Assembly (NCBI GenBank): GCA_963662675.2
Contig: CAXXHP010000003.1
Span: 186,001 to 250,000 of the forward strand
Length of the DNA: 64,000 nucleotides
DNA from: G963662675 sp963662675
GTDB taxonomy: Bacteria > Bacteroidota > Bacteroidia > Bacteroidales > Prolixibacteraceae
Direction: 5' to 3'
Shown one piece after another: positions 38,331 to 48,030 of the stretch. Within the stretch, counting starts at the first letter, position 1. The number at the start of each line of letters is the position of its first letter. The position numbers and the translations under genes are program-made. Under the pieces are notes generated by a model, which was not told the origin of the DNA, made no database searches, and worked only from the letters and a program-made list of their open reading frames with translations.

Positions 38331-40133
38331 ATGAAAATGAAGACACATAAATTTATATATATATTATTGTCGGCTTTTGTGTTGTTAAGTATGACAATAT
38401 CGTGTTCAGATGATTTTCTGGATCAACCGGCTATCGGTGCATATGATAATACTGTCCTTGCGAGTGCCGGTGAATTAGATGCATTGTTGTTAAGTGTATA
38501 TGGCCAAACCACAGGAACAAATAATGGGTTTAGTGGATTGCTTGGGGGACCACAGTCTGCCATGCTAGGTGGTGTTCGTGGTGGTGAAGCGCTAGTAGGA
38601 ACTGATGCTGGTGACGGTGCGAGTTGGGAATTTTTTCCTTCGTGGCGAATTGGTTCTACAACGAACTTTGTTCCTAATGTATTTACGTTCTATTATAATG
38701 CTGTAGGTATGGCAAATCAGGTTATGTCTATCTTGCCCAATGTGGATGATATGACAGATACTGAAAAAGAAGTTATGGAAGCAGAAACTAGATTTTTGCG
38801 TGCCCATTTCTATTTCATGTTAAAGCGTCTTTGGGGTAATGTGCCTTGGATAGATGAATCAAATGGTCTTGATGTAAAAGTTCCGAATACAGATGAAAAT
38901 GGCAATTACGTGAATATCTGGCCAAATATTGAAGCAGATATGCAATATGCAGTTGATCATCTTCCGGAAACTCAGGATCAGGTAGGTCGTGCAAATGTTT
39001 GGGCTGCTAAAGCATATCTGGTTAAGATCCTTATGGAGCAGAAGAAATATGACCAAACGACTTATGATCTTTGTATGGATGTAGTTGACAACGGTGTTAC
39101 TTCTTCGGGCGAAGCATATGGTTTAATGCCTAATTATCACGACAACTTTGAGCCTTCAAAGGAAAATAATAAAGAAGGAGTTTTTCAGTGTCAGATATCT
39201 GTTGGTGCTGTTCCTTCTCCCGGATTTATGGGGATTACTTCTGTGAACTACGAAGATCAATGGATTTATACAACTTCTGGAACTGGACCAGGTAATGGTA
39301 CTGGTTGGGGTTACTATCAACCAAGTCAATGGTATGTTGATCATTTTAGGGTTGATGTCAGTGGGTTGCCATATTTGGATTATTATGACACAAATTCGGA
39401 ATCTGTTAAAAATGATTATGGATTAACAGATGATATAGCATTTACTCCGGAAACAAAATCATTAGATCCTCGCTTAGACTGGATTGTTGGTAGGCGTGGT
39501 GTTCCATTCCTTGACTGGGGAGTAATGCCTGGTCCAAGCTGGTGTCGTGATGCGACAGGATTGTACGGTGGCCCATATTTACAGAAGAAGTGGTATCACA
39601 TGAAGGCCAATGATGGTGTTGATAATTATGCTGGTAGACCTCATAATGCTATTAATATCCACATTATTCGCTTTGCCGATGTATTGCTGTGGGCTGCAGA
39701 GCTAGAAGCACGTGTTAGCAATGATTTGGTAGCTTCTGCTGGGTATGTTGATCAAGTAAGAACAAGAATGCAAAATGAAGATGGTTGGGTGCTTAATGAA
39801 GATGGTACTGCTCCAGCTGCCAATTACCAGATTGGACTGTATGGAGCTTTTGCTTCGCAGGATGAGGCATTAACAGCCATTTTGCATGAACGTACATTGG
39901 AGTTAGGTCTTGAGGGTGGTCGTTTTTATGATGTTGTACGATTTGGTAGTGAATATATCCAAAAAGAGTTGCAAGATTATGCTGAATTCCAAGGCCAATA
40001 TACAACGTATATGGTTGGGGCTACTTTTGAGGTTGGAGTTGATGAGATTCTTCCTTTTAGTCAAACCACGATTATTAATAGTCAAGTGGGGGGAGTGCCA
40101 ACAATTAAACAAAATCCGGGATATTCTAATTAA
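38331..40133 (+). CDS. SusD/RagB-family lipoprotein
   Basis: 600 residues with a lipoprotein signal (LSMTISCSDDFLDQP, Cys near residue 25). The SusD fold markers are AETRFLRAHFYFMLKRLWGN, AARVSN-type helices and the C-terminal IHIIRFADVLLWAAELEAR, then LHERTLELGLEGGRFYDVVR. It is the surface ligand-binding lid of the SusC transporter. A terminator follows at 40158. Confidence 0.95.
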   Translation: MKMKTHKFIYILLSAFVLLSMTISCSDDFLDQPAIGAYDNTVLASAGELDALLLSVYGQTTGTNNGFSGLLGGPQSAMLGGVRGGEALVGTDAGDGASWEFFPSWRIGSTTNFVPNVFTFYYNAVGMANQVMSILPNVDDMTDTEKEVMEAETRFLRAHFYFMLKRLWGNVPWIDESNGLDVKVPNTDENGNYVNIWPNIEADMQYAVDHLPETQDQVGRANVWAAKAYLVKILMEQKKYDQTTYDLCMDVVDNGVTSSGEAYGLMPNYHDNFEPSKENNKEGVFQCQISVGAVPSPGFMGITSVNYEDQWIYTTSGTGPGNGTGWGYYQPSQWYVDHFRVDVSGLPYLDYYDTNSESVKNDYGLTDDIAFTPETKSLDPRLDWIVGRRGVPFLDWGVMPGPSWCRDATGLYGGPYLQKKWYHMKANDGVDNYAGRPHNAINIHIIRFADVLLWAAELEARVSNDLVASAGYVDQVRTRMQNEDGWVLNEDGTAPAANYQIGLYGAFASQDEALTAILHERTLELGLEGGRFYDVVRFGSEYIQKELQDYAEFQGQYTTYMVGATFEVGVDEILPFSQTTIINSQVGGVPTIKQNPGYSN

Positions 40134-40157
40134 TTTAAGAATTGTAAGTAATTTTAT

Positions 40158-40186
40158 AACCGCTCCATCTGATGGGGCGGTTTTTT
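40158..40186 (+). terminator. terminator after susD
   Basis: AACCGCTCCA pairs with TGGGGCGGTT around TCTGA, followed by a run of T. The DUF1593 gene starts 22 nt later and probably depends on read-through. Confidence 0.8.
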
Positions 40187-40207
40187 AAATCCAGTAAATA
40201 TATAAGT

Positions 40208-41748
40208 ATGAGAAATTATATCATTTCAATATTTTTATTAACGTTCACGATTGTCGTGATAAGTTGTGGTGGAGGTAATGAGAGTTCTGTAAGTAGCAGT
40301 GAGCCAATTGAAGAGCAGGCGAGTGAAACAGGAAAGCCTCGGACTATTATTACAACCGATGGCGAAGTTGATGATCAGGATACTTTTATTCGAATGTTGT
40401 TGTATTTGAATGAATTTAATGTTGAAGGGTTGGTTTATAGTAGTTCGCAATGGCATTGGAAGGGGGATGGGAAAGGAACATTGTATACTTCTGATACCAG
40501 ACCTCAGAATGGAGCATTGACTGATTTGCGTTGGCCCGGAGTAACATGGATGCAGGAAATGATTGACAGGTATGCGTCTGTGTATGAAAATTTGAAAGAA
40601 CATGATGATGGTTTTCCTACGCCGGAGTATCTTAAAAGTATAATTCGCGTTGGAAATATTGATTTTGAAGGAGAAATGGAGATGGAAACAGAAGGAGCCG
40701 ACTTCATTAAGGATATACTTATGGATGATGATGAAGGTCCGGTATATGTGCAGATATGGGGAGGTACCAATACTTTAGCCAAAGCATTGAAATCAATTCA
40801 GGAAGAATATGAAGGGACTCCGCAGTGGGATGAGATCTATAAAAAAGTTTCTGATAAAACATTTATTTATACTGTTCTAGATCAGGATAATACATACAAT
40901 AAGTATGTTGCTCCTAATTGGCCAGATGTTCGAGTGATTTATAATTCTGCTCAGTTTTGGAGTTTTGCTTACATGTGGCCTATGGTTGTACCTGAAAGCC
41001 TAAAGCCATATTTGCAAGGCCTTGGTTTTCGGAGAATATATTATTTGATCATGGTCCCTTAATGGAAGCTTATTATACTTGGGGCGATGGCCGGCAGATC
41101 GAAGGTGATCCGGATCATAATCACGGACAAATGGAGCAAGTAGAAGCTAGGGGAATGAATCAATATGATTTTATTTCTGAAGGTGATTCACCTGCTTATT
41201 TCTTCTTGATGGATTACGGGTTGAGGAGCATGGAGGATCCGTCTTTTGGTGGACTTGGTGGGCGATTCGTTCAGTCGGATTCAAATCCTAAGCGGTGGGA
41301 AGACGGGGATAGTGTTACGGATCTTAATCCAGAAACTCAGGAAGAAGACTCGTCATATCCGCAAGTTCGTTGGATTGAAGTTTTGCAAAATGATTTTGCC
41401 GCACGTGCTGATTGGGGAGTGAAGAGTTATGCTGAAGCCAATCATGCACCATTAGTAAGTCTTGAAGGTTCAGATGATATTACAGCAAAACCTGGTGAGG
41501 TTATAATGTTGGGCGGGAATGCAACTGATCCTGATGGGGATGAATTAAGTTATAGTTGGTGGCAGTATAAGGAGGCTGGATCGTATGACGGGTTGGTGTC
41601 AATAATGAATGAAAGTAGCAATGAGGTGGAGGTAACTATCCCTGAAGATGCATTGGCAGGTCAAACAATACATGTGATACTTGAGGTTAAAGATAATGGT
41701 TCTCCGGTTCTTACGAGATATAGGAGGGTCGTAGTTGCTGTTATGTAA
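40208..41748 (+). pseudogene. DUF1593 (nucleoside hydrolase-like, Sde0182-type) secreted protein, broken by a frameshift
   Basis: Two frames join into one protein of about 513 residues. The first starts at ATG 40208 with a lipoprotein signal (FTIVVISCGG) and reads RTIITTDGEVDDQDTFIRML, the nucleoside-hydrolase-like DGEVDDQDT metal motif, then WGGTNTLAKAL. It hits a stop at 41060. The second frame continues homology from about 41030 (ENILFDHGPLMEAYYTWGDG, EGDSPAYFFLMDYGL) to a C-terminal Ig-like domain (DPDGDELSYSWWQYKEAG). Restoring one T in the T4 run at 41026-41029 joins them. The family is linked to polysaccharide use. The lesion could be real decay, slippage or a sequencing error. Confidence 0.85.
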
Positions 41749-41768
41749 TTGCTGATTTGGAGAACAGA

Positions 41769-41816
41769 AGAAGGTGTCCGTTTCGTAGTGACTTAAGGGG
41801 TGCCTTCTTTTTTTTG
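41769..41816 (+). terminator. terminator after the DUF1593 gene
   Basis: AGAAGG pairs with CCTTCT with adjacent wobble pairs; a run of eight or more T follows. Confidence 0.7.
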
Positions 41817-41875
41817 ATAATTTTGTTAGATGGACTATCTTTCGTGATTGGGTGTGGAAGGCATTGTTTATTTTG

Positions 41876-41883
41876 TATTTTTG
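41876..41883 (+). promoter_or_regulatory. -7 box for ribB-deoR
   Basis: TATTTTTG, an exact TAnnTTTG match, 22 nt before the ribB ATG, with ATTG near the expected -33 region (about 41862). Confidence 0.55.
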
Positions 41884-41904
41884 TGCCTCGAAAAATAAAA
41901 ACAA

Positions 41905-42534
41905 ATGAAAAAGGAAGATTATAAAGATATTGAGGAGGCAATAGCGGAAGTTAAAAAAGGGAAAATCGTTATTGTGGCAGATGATGAGCATCGTGAGAAT
42001 GAGGGAGATTTCATTGCGGCTGCTGAGTTAATAACTCCGGAGATCGTAAATTTCATGGCTATTGAAGGGCGTGGTTTGATTTGTGCCGCATTAAAAGATG
42101 ACAGGTGCAGAGAACTTGATCTTGAAATGATGGTGAAAAATAATAGTGCCGTAAATCAAACAAATTTCACAGTGTCAATTGACTTGATTGGAGATGGATG
42201 TACAACAGGTATTTCTGCTGAAGATAGGTCTAAAACCCTTTTTGCATTAGTTAACCCCAGTACTAAGCCCTCTGATCTTGGGCGTCCTGGCCATATTTTT
42301 CCAATAAAAGCACATCCTGGAGGAGTTCGGGTGCGTCCCGGCCATACTGAGGCGGCGGTTGAATTGGCGGCTCTTGCTGGTCTTGCACCTGTTGGTGTTT
42401 TGGTTGAGGTGATGAATCTTGATGGGACTATGGCTCGCTATCCGGAACTTCAAAAAATATCTGAAAAATTCGGACTTAAATTAATTACAACTAAAAGGTT
42501 GGTTGAATACTTAGAAATTAGAGATAGAAGTTGA
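41905..42534 (+). CDS. ribB: 3,4-dihydroxy-2-butanone-4-phosphate synthase
   Basis: 209 residues. Converts ribulose 5-phosphate to 3,4-dihydroxy-2-butanone 4-phosphate plus formate for riboflavin. Motifs: DDEHRENEGDFIAAAELITP (acidic metal/substrate loop), VNQTNFTVSIDL, DGCTTGISAEDR, RPGHIFPIKAHPGGVRVRPG and HTEAAVELA. It is a stand-alone RibB without the GTP cyclohydrolase II half. It sits alone with a DeoR regulator rather than other riboflavin genes. Confidence 0.95.
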   Translation: MKKEDYKDIEEAIAEVKKGKIVIVADDEHRENEGDFIAAAELITPEIVNFMAIEGRGLICAALKDDRCRELDLEMMVKNNSAVNQTNFTVSIDLIGDGCTTGISAEDRSKTLFALVNPSTKPSDLGRPGHIFPIKAHPGGVRVRPGHTEAAVELAALAGLAPVGVLVEVMNLDGTMARYPELQKISEKFGLKLITTKRLVEYLEIRDRS

Positions 42535-42561
42535 TTTTCAAATAAATTTAAAATATAAGAT

Positions 42562-43323
42562 ATGTTACCTCACCAGCGACGAGATGAAATACTTGAAATG
42601 ATCAGAGAAGATGGTCATGCAAAGGTGGTGCAATTAAGCAAAATATTTAAGGTTACGGAAGTAACAATCAGACAAGACCTTGAAAAGCTGGAGAAGGATG
42701 GCTATATAAAGCGGGAGCATGGTGGTGCATATTTGAAGGATATTGGGATGACTGTTAAAAACATTGAGCTTCAAAATAAAATGAATCTCAACGAGAAGGC
42801 TTTGATTGCACAAAAAGCAGTTGTGTTGATTGAAGACGGTGATACAATAATACTTGACTCCGGATCAACTACCACGGAAATAGCAAAATTGCTTACGGGG
42901 TTTAAAAATTTGACTGTTATCACAAATGCTTTAAATATAGCTCTGATTTTAGGTGTTGATCCGGAAATAAATTTGGTGATGACTGGTGGTGAGTTTAAGG
43001 CACCAACGCTTTCTTTAACTGGACAGAAGGCTGCTGATTTTTTTGATGGCTTGCATGTCGATAAATTATTTTTGGCAACAGCCGGAATAACAATGAAATC
43101 TGGGTTAACATATCCTAGTATTAGTGATATTTGTGTTAAAAGAGCAATGATAGATTCGTCTAATCTTGTTTATGTGGTGGCTGATTCTGGTAAAATTGGA
43201 AAGAGTTCATTTGCAAGCTTAGGGGCGCTTTCGTTGATTGATTATTTGATCACAGATTCAAAAATTAGAGATGAAGATATTGCTATCTTCAAGAGGCATG
43301 ATGTTAAGTTGGTGATCGCATAG
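42562..43323 (+). CDS. DeoR-family transcriptional regulator
   Basis: 253 residues. N-terminal helix-turn-helix HAKVVQLSKIFKVTEVTIRQ, followed by DLEKLEKDGYIKREHGGAYL, then the sugar-phosphate-binding domain (DGDTIILDSGSTTTEIAKLL; ITNALNIALIL; VMTGGEFKAPTLSLTG). DeoR repressors sense phosphorylated sugar intermediates, so this probably controls the kinase operon at 44 kb and perhaps the Sus genes. 28 nt downstream of ribB; terminator follows. Confidence 0.93.
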   Translation: MLPHQRRDEILEMIREDGHAKVVQLSKIFKVTEVTIRQDLEKLEKDGYIKREHGGAYLKDIGMTVKNIELQNKMNLNEKALIAQKAVVLIEDGDTIILDSGSTTTEIAKLLTGFKNLTVITNALNIALILGVDPEINLVMTGGEFKAPTLSLTGQKAADFFDGLHVDKLFLATAGITMKSGLTYPSISDICVKRAMIDSSNLVYVVADSGKIGKSSFASLGALSLIDYLITDSKIRDEDIAIFKRHDVKLVIA

Positions 43324-43353
43324 GTGTTTCGATTGTTGTTGTGTCCCATTTGA

Positions 43354-43376
43354 GGGAAGTTCCTTCCCTTCTTTTT
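43354..43376 (+). terminator. terminator after deoR-type gene
   Basis: GGGAAG pairs with CTTCCC around TTC, followed by TTCTTTTTC. Confidence 0.7.
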
Positions 43377-43926
43377 CTTTCATATTATATTTAATGAGTT
43401 ATAGGTGCGGAATTCTTATTCGTGCCTTTATTTTTGCGCTTTTTTTTGTGCGGGAGTGTTGTGTCTTAACTTGAAATATAAATTTTCAGGGATCAAATGA
43501 TATTTATGTGGCGCTAACTTTTTCATGCATAAACTTTAGTTCGCCTTAAATAAGACTGCGAATTCCATCAGGCACTTTTCAATCTGCTTCTATAATGAGA
43601 TGGGCTGATTTTCGAAACAAACATTTTTGGGGTCTCTTTTTATATTTGCCGGTTATTATCAATCGTAGTTTTCTTTCAAAAGGTCCGTCAACTTTGACCT
43701 TTTTTTTGTTTCCATTTTTTGGGTTGAACCAAAAAATAAAATCCCGTTCGGAAGAACAGCCAAGTCAGGGAATACGCATTGGGTATTTATCTTTATGTAT
43801 AATCGTATTGGTTATAATAGAATAAATTGATCATATTTCTCCACCCGCTTATTTTTCATTTGATCCATTTTCAGGCAGGTGCTTGTATATATTTGCATTT
43901 TTTATAGATTTTCGAATAATTTCACA
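43377..43926. other. intergenic region between the DeoR regulator and the kinase operon
   Basis: About 550 AT-rich bases with no supportable gene; a short frame near 43595 has no family features. It probably holds DeoR operator sites, but no clear repeated operator was found by eye. Confidence 0.5.
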
Positions 43927-43934
43927 TATCTTTG
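43927..43934 (+). promoter_or_regulatory. -7 box for the kinase-isomerase-transketolase operon
   Basis: TATCTTTG, an exact TAnnTTTG match, giving a leader of about 90 nt. A 14-codon frame starting at 43959 lies in this leader but has no features that make it a convincing leader peptide. Confidence 0.6.
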
Positions 43935-44029
43935 TAAACGAAAATAAAAGAAAGCAATATGGTCGATTTTATTTTTGCTAGAGTCGTTATTCATCACTGC
44001 TAATTGCTGCAAAATAAAAAATAGAACAA

Positions 44030-45526
44030 ATGGGAAACAGTGAAAAGTATATTTTGACAATAGATCAAAGTACTTCTGCTACAAAGACAATTATTTTTAA
44101 TAATAAGGGGACATTGGAGTCTCGTGTAACAGTTCCTCATCAACAGTATTACCCTCAAGCAGGGTTTGTAGAGCATGATCCGATTGAGATTTTCAATAAT
44201 ACTCTAAAAGGTATCTCAGAAGTTTTATCAAAAATAAATATCAAGGATAGCGACCTTGCATGTGTTGCTATTACCAATCAGCGAGAAACAGCTGTTATTT
44301 GGGATAAAAATACTGGAGAGCCTGTAGCTAATGCTGCCGTTTGGCAGTGTCTTCGAGGAACCGAATATTGTAATAAGTTAAAACAAGAGGGATATAATGA
44401 TATAATAAGAAGTAAAACTGGATTACTAATCGATCCATATTTCTCTGCGAGCAAACTCCACTGGATAATGAATAACGTGGATGGTTTAAAAGAAAAGGCA
44501 AAAAATGGAGATTTACTTCTTGGAACCATGGACTCGTGGATGTTGTGGAAGCTAACAGGAGGTAAAATACATGCGACAGATTATTCAAATGCATGTAGAA
44601 CATTGTTGTTTAATATTCATACACTTGAGTGGGATGCTGAGTTGTTAGAGCTGTTTGACCTTCATGAAAGTATGTTCCCGGAAGTTCGTTATAGCGATGA
44701 GGTTTTTGGATTTACTGATACAGATATTTTGTTTGATCATCCGGTTGCGATAGCCGGGTTACTAGGCGATTCTCATGCTGCATTATTTGGGCAGAATTGT
44801 TTTTATGCTGGTATGGGAAAAGCAACCTATGGGACGGGTTCATCAATCATGATGAATATTGGAAATGAACCTTTGAAAAGTCCGCAAGGTCTCGTTACTT
44901 CTATTGGTTACGGTATTGATAAAACGATTTATTACGTATATGAAGGGAATATCCATTGTACCGGAGATACAATTAATTGGTTGAAAAATGATATTGGCTT
45001 AATCAACGATGCTTCTGAAACAGAGGAATTGGCAAGAAGCGTTGATGGCAATAATGGAGTTTATCTTGTTCCTGCATTTGTAGGTCTTGGCGCTCCATAT
45101 TGGGATAATGAAGCAAGAGCATGCCTGTCCGGAATGCCCAGAAACACAAAAAAAGCACATATTGTTCGCGCAGGTCTTGAAAGCATTGCCTACCAAATTA
45201 AAGACTTGATTAGCTTAATGGAAAATGATGGAGCAATTGAGCTCAAAGAATTGAGAGTTGATGGTGGCCCAACACGAAATCAATTTCTCATGCAATTTCA
45301 ATCTGATATATTAAGTAATAATGTGGCAAGGTCTGAGATTGAGGAGGTTTCGGCATTGGGGGCAACTTTTATGGCCGGATTAGCTACCGGATTTTGGAAA
45401 AATATTGAAGAAATAGAATCGTTACGCCAATCTGCCCATGTGTTTAACCCTAATATGAATTTGAAAGAAGTCGAAGAATTATACAACGGTTGGAAAAAAG
45501 CAGTTGAGCGTGCCCGCCTGAAATAA
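44030..45526 (+). CDS. FGGY carbohydrate kinase, glycerol kinase-like
   Basis: 498 residues. ATP-dependent kinase closely patterned on GlpK: TIDQSTSATKTIIFN, ITNQRETAVIWDKNTGEPVA, KTGLLIDPYFSASKLHWIMN, EEVSALGATFMAGLATGFW. The active-site segment reads GLLGDSHAALFGQ, whereas glycerol kinases have GDQQAALFGQ there, so the Gln next to the catalytic Asp is replaced by Ser. With an isomerase, transporter and transketolase downstream, the substrate is more likely a ketose than glycerol. First gene of a five-gene operon. Confidence 0.9.
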   Translation: MGNSEKYILTIDQSTSATKTIIFNNKGTLESRVTVPHQQYYPQAGFVEHDPIEIFNNTLKGISEVLSKINIKDSDLACVAITNQRETAVIWDKNTGEPVANAAVWQCLRGTEYCNKLKQEGYNDIIRSKTGLLIDPYFSASKLHWIMNNVDGLKEKAKNGDLLLGTMDSWMLWKLTGGKIHATDYSNACRTLLFNIHTLEWDAELLELFDLHESMFPEVRYSDEVFGFTDTDILFDHPVAIAGLLGDSHAALFGQNCFYAGMGKATYGTGSSIMMNIGNEPLKSPQGLVTSIGYGIDKTIYYVYEGNIHCTGDTINWLKNDIGLINDASETEELARSVDGNNGVYLVPAFVGLGAPYWDNEARACLSGMPRNTKKAHIVRAGLESIAYQIKDLISLMENDGAIELKELRVDGGPTRNQFLMQFQSDILSNNVARSEIEEVSALGATFMAGLATGFWKNIEEIESLRQSAHVFNPNMNLKEVEELYNGWKKAVERARLK

Positions 45527-45555
45527 AATAAATCAAACTAATAAATAATAAAGCG

Positions 45556-46971
45556 ATGAATAAAGCAAAACAAACTTTTGGTGTGATTATAGCCACACGT
45601 AATATTTTTAATTATAAACTGGCTGTTGATGCAAGAAAAAAAGTCACAGAAAAACTCGATAAAATGGGTTTTGGTTATGTCATTTTGCCTGAGAGTGAAA
45701 CTCCAACAGGGAATATTGAAGGCTATACTGATGCAGTAAAATGTGGTGATCTCTTTAAAAAGAATTCAGACATCATTGAAGGTGTAATTGTTGTACTTCC
45801 AAACTTCGGTGATGAGCTTGGGGTTGTTAATACAATCAAACTTTCCGGATTAAATGTACCAATCCTTGTTCAGGCTTGTGACGATGATAATGATAAAGTA
45901 GATGTGAAAAGTCGTCGTGATGCTTTCTGTGGAAAACTTTCCGTTTGTAATAACTTTTACCATTACGGTATAAAGTTTACAGATACGATGTATCATACGT
46001 ACAGTCTTGAAAGTGCCGAATTTACGAAAGACTTGGTGAAATTTGCCAGTGTTTGTCGTGTGGTAAAAGGATTAAGCAATTTAAGAGTTGGAGCTATCGG
46101 TACGCGTCCTATTGGTTTCCAGACCATGCGTTATAGCGAGAAAATTTTACAGAAATCGGGCATTACAATTGTACCTGTAGATATGTCTGAAATTATTGCT
46201 GCTGCAGAGGCCATTGATAAAAATGATCCTGCTGTAATTGAAAAAGTTGCATCTATTCAGGAGTATGGTAGTTGTGCGATTGTAGCGAAAGATAAAATTG
46301 CAAAACAAGCTTGTTTTGGTTTAGCCGTTGAAAATTGGATTAAAGAAAACGACTGTAATATTTCTGCATTACAATGTTGGGAATCAATTGAAAAAAATTA
46401 TGGTTGTGCTGCTTGTGTTACTATGAGTATGATGGGGGAAAAATTAATGCCATCTGCTTGTGAGGTTGACGTTGCAGGTGCAATTTCGATGTATGCATTA
46501 ACATTAGCTGCCGAAGTTCCTTCTGCATTGCTTGATTGGAATAACAACTTTGCTGAAGATCGTGATAAATGTGTATTGACTCACTGTAGTAACTATCCAA
46601 AATCATTCTTCCAAAATGATATCGAAATTGGAAGTTTGGATGTATTGGGAACTGTATTAGGAAGTGAAGATACATTTGGTGCAGTGAAAGGTAAAGTTGC
46701 CTCTGGCGATATGACTTATTTCCGTATTTCAACGGATGATAACCAAGGGACTGTAAAAACATATTTAGGAGAAGGTAAGATAACAGATGATCCATACGGC
46801 ATGGACGGTGGTATTGCAGTATGTGAAATACCTGAGCTACAGAAATTGATGAAACACATGTGCAAAAATGGATTTGAGCATCATGTGGCAATGGTTCGCA
46901 CACATGTAGCTGACGTAATTGAAGAGGCGGTAGAAAACTATTTGGGATGGGAATTATATAAGCATCAATAA
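45556..46971 (+). CDS. L-fucose isomerase-like protein
   Basis: 471 residues of the fucose/arabinose isomerase superfamily (COG2407-type). Recognised by the IEGVIVVLPNFGDELGVVN segment, the VQACDDDNDKVDVKSRRDAF loop and the conserved C-terminal HHVAMVRTHVADVIEEAVEN. Likely converts an aldose to its ketose for the FGGY kinase. Members of this family vary widely in substrate, and its true sugar is not readable here. 29 nt after the kinase gene. Confidence 0.88.
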   Translation: MNKAKQTFGVIIATRNIFNYKLAVDARKKVTEKLDKMGFGYVILPESETPTGNIEGYTDAVKCGDLFKKNSDIIEGVIVVLPNFGDELGVVNTIKLSGLNVPILVQACDDDNDKVDVKSRRDAFCGKLSVCNNFYHYGIKFTDTMYHTYSLESAEFTKDLVKFASVCRVVKGLSNLRVGAIGTRPIGFQTMRYSEKILQKSGITIVPVDMSEIIAAAEAIDKNDPAVIEKVASIQEYGSCAIVAKDKIAKQACFGLAVENWIKENDCNISALQCWESIEKNYGCAACVTMSMMGEKLMPSACEVDVAGAISMYALTLAAEVPSALLDWNNNFAEDRDKCVLTHCSNYPKSFFQNDIEIGSLDVLGTVLGSEDTFGAVKGKVASGDMTYFRISTDDNQGTVKTYLGEGKITDDPYGMDGGIAVCEIPELQKLMKHMCKNGFEHHVAMVRTHVADVIEEAVENYLGWELYKHQ

Positions 46972-47008
46972 TCACAAATTAGTAATCATTTATAAATAGA
47001 AATAAGCT

Positions 47009-48025
47009 ATGGTACTGGTACACAACTACGGTTTAGCATTGTTCTTTTTCTTCGTTTCAATGGTTTGCTGGGGATCTTGGGCAAATACATTAAAACTGGC
47101 GCCCAAAAACTGGCGGTTTGAACTATTCTACTGGGATTTAACAATTGGACTAATGTTAACGGCTGCAATTTATGCGCTCACGCTTGGTAATATGGGGACT
47201 GAAGGTCGTCCTTTCCTTGAGGATATAGCACAGGCAAATAGTTCAAGTATTATGAACGCTATGTTTGGGGGAATTGTCTGGAACTTGGGTAACATTCTTC
47301 TTACGGCTGCTATTGCAGTTGCTGGTATGTCTGTTGGTTTTCCTATTGGTGGTGGACTTGCTTGGATTCTGGGTATTGTCTTCAACTTTATTTTGGTAAT
47401 TATTGACAAAGGTACCCCCGAAGGTAATGTGCCATTACTATTTGCCGGTGTTGCTGTAATTATTGTTGCAATTTATCTTAGTATGTTATCATATAAGAGG
47501 TTGTCGCAAAAACAAGAAAAAGCCTCGACTAAAGGTATTTTGCTTTCAGTAGGTGCCGGCTTATTAATCGCTTTTTTCTACGGGCTAGTTGTAAAATCAA
47601 TTGATAATGGTTTTGTTTCCGGAGGTGCCGGAAACCTGACTCCTTATACAGGTGTTTTCTTTTTTGCATTTGGTGTATTAGTAAGTACTCCAATTTTCAA
47701 TCCATTTTTCATGAGGTATCCTGTTGAAGGTGAGCCTGTAAAGATGAAGGAGTATTTTAAAGGGAGCTTCAAGACTCATATCACGGGTATCATTGGAGGT
47801 TTTATTTGGATGACAGGTATGATTGTGAGTTTTATCTCAGCAGGTAGTGCAAACCCTGCAATTTCATACGCTCTTAGTAATGCTGCTCCTGTTGTGGCAA
47901 TTCTATGGGGAGTATTCATCTGGAAAGAGTTTAAAGGTGCACCAATGGGAACAAATAAGTTACTGGTAATCATGTTTATCCTGTTCTTAATTGGTCTCGT
48001 ACTGATATCATTGTCAAATAATTAA
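47009..48025 (+). CDS. GRP/RhaT-like sugar permease
   Basis: 338 residues, ten TM helices, of the drug/metabolite superfamily branch that includes glucose/ribose uptake (GRP) and RhaT transporters. Markers: FFFVSMVCWGSWANTLKLAP near the N-terminus, GGIVWNLGNILLTAAIAVAG, AISYALSNAAPVVAILWGVF, then KEFKGAP. It probably imports the sugar processed by the adjacent isomerase and kinase. 37 nt after the isomerase and 5 nt before the transketolase gene. Confidence 0.88.
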   Translation: MVLVHNYGLALFFFFVSMVCWGSWANTLKLAPKNWRFELFYWDLTIGLMLTAAIYALTLGNMGTEGRPFLEDIAQANSSSIMNAMFGGIVWNLGNILLTAAIAVAGMSVGFPIGGGLAWILGIVFNFILVIIDKGTPEGNVPLLFAGVAVIIVAIYLSMLSYKRLSQKQEKASTKGILLSVGAGLLIAFFYGLVVKSIDNGFVSGGAGNLTPYTGVFFFAFGVLVSTPIFNPFFMRYPVEGEPVKMKEYFKGSFKTHITGIIGGFIWMTGMIVSFISAGSANPAISYALSNAAPVVAILWGVFIWKEFKGAPMGTNKLLVIMFILFLIGLVLISLSNN

Positions 48026-48030
48026 TATCT

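Noticed and set aside
43595..43825. 76-codon frame between the regulator and kinase genes
   Set aside because: No family features, AT-rich composition; lies in a probable regulatory gap.
43959..44003. 14-codon leader peptide in the kinase operon leader
   Set aside because: No repeated regulatory codons or attenuator hairpin; cannot be told from chance.
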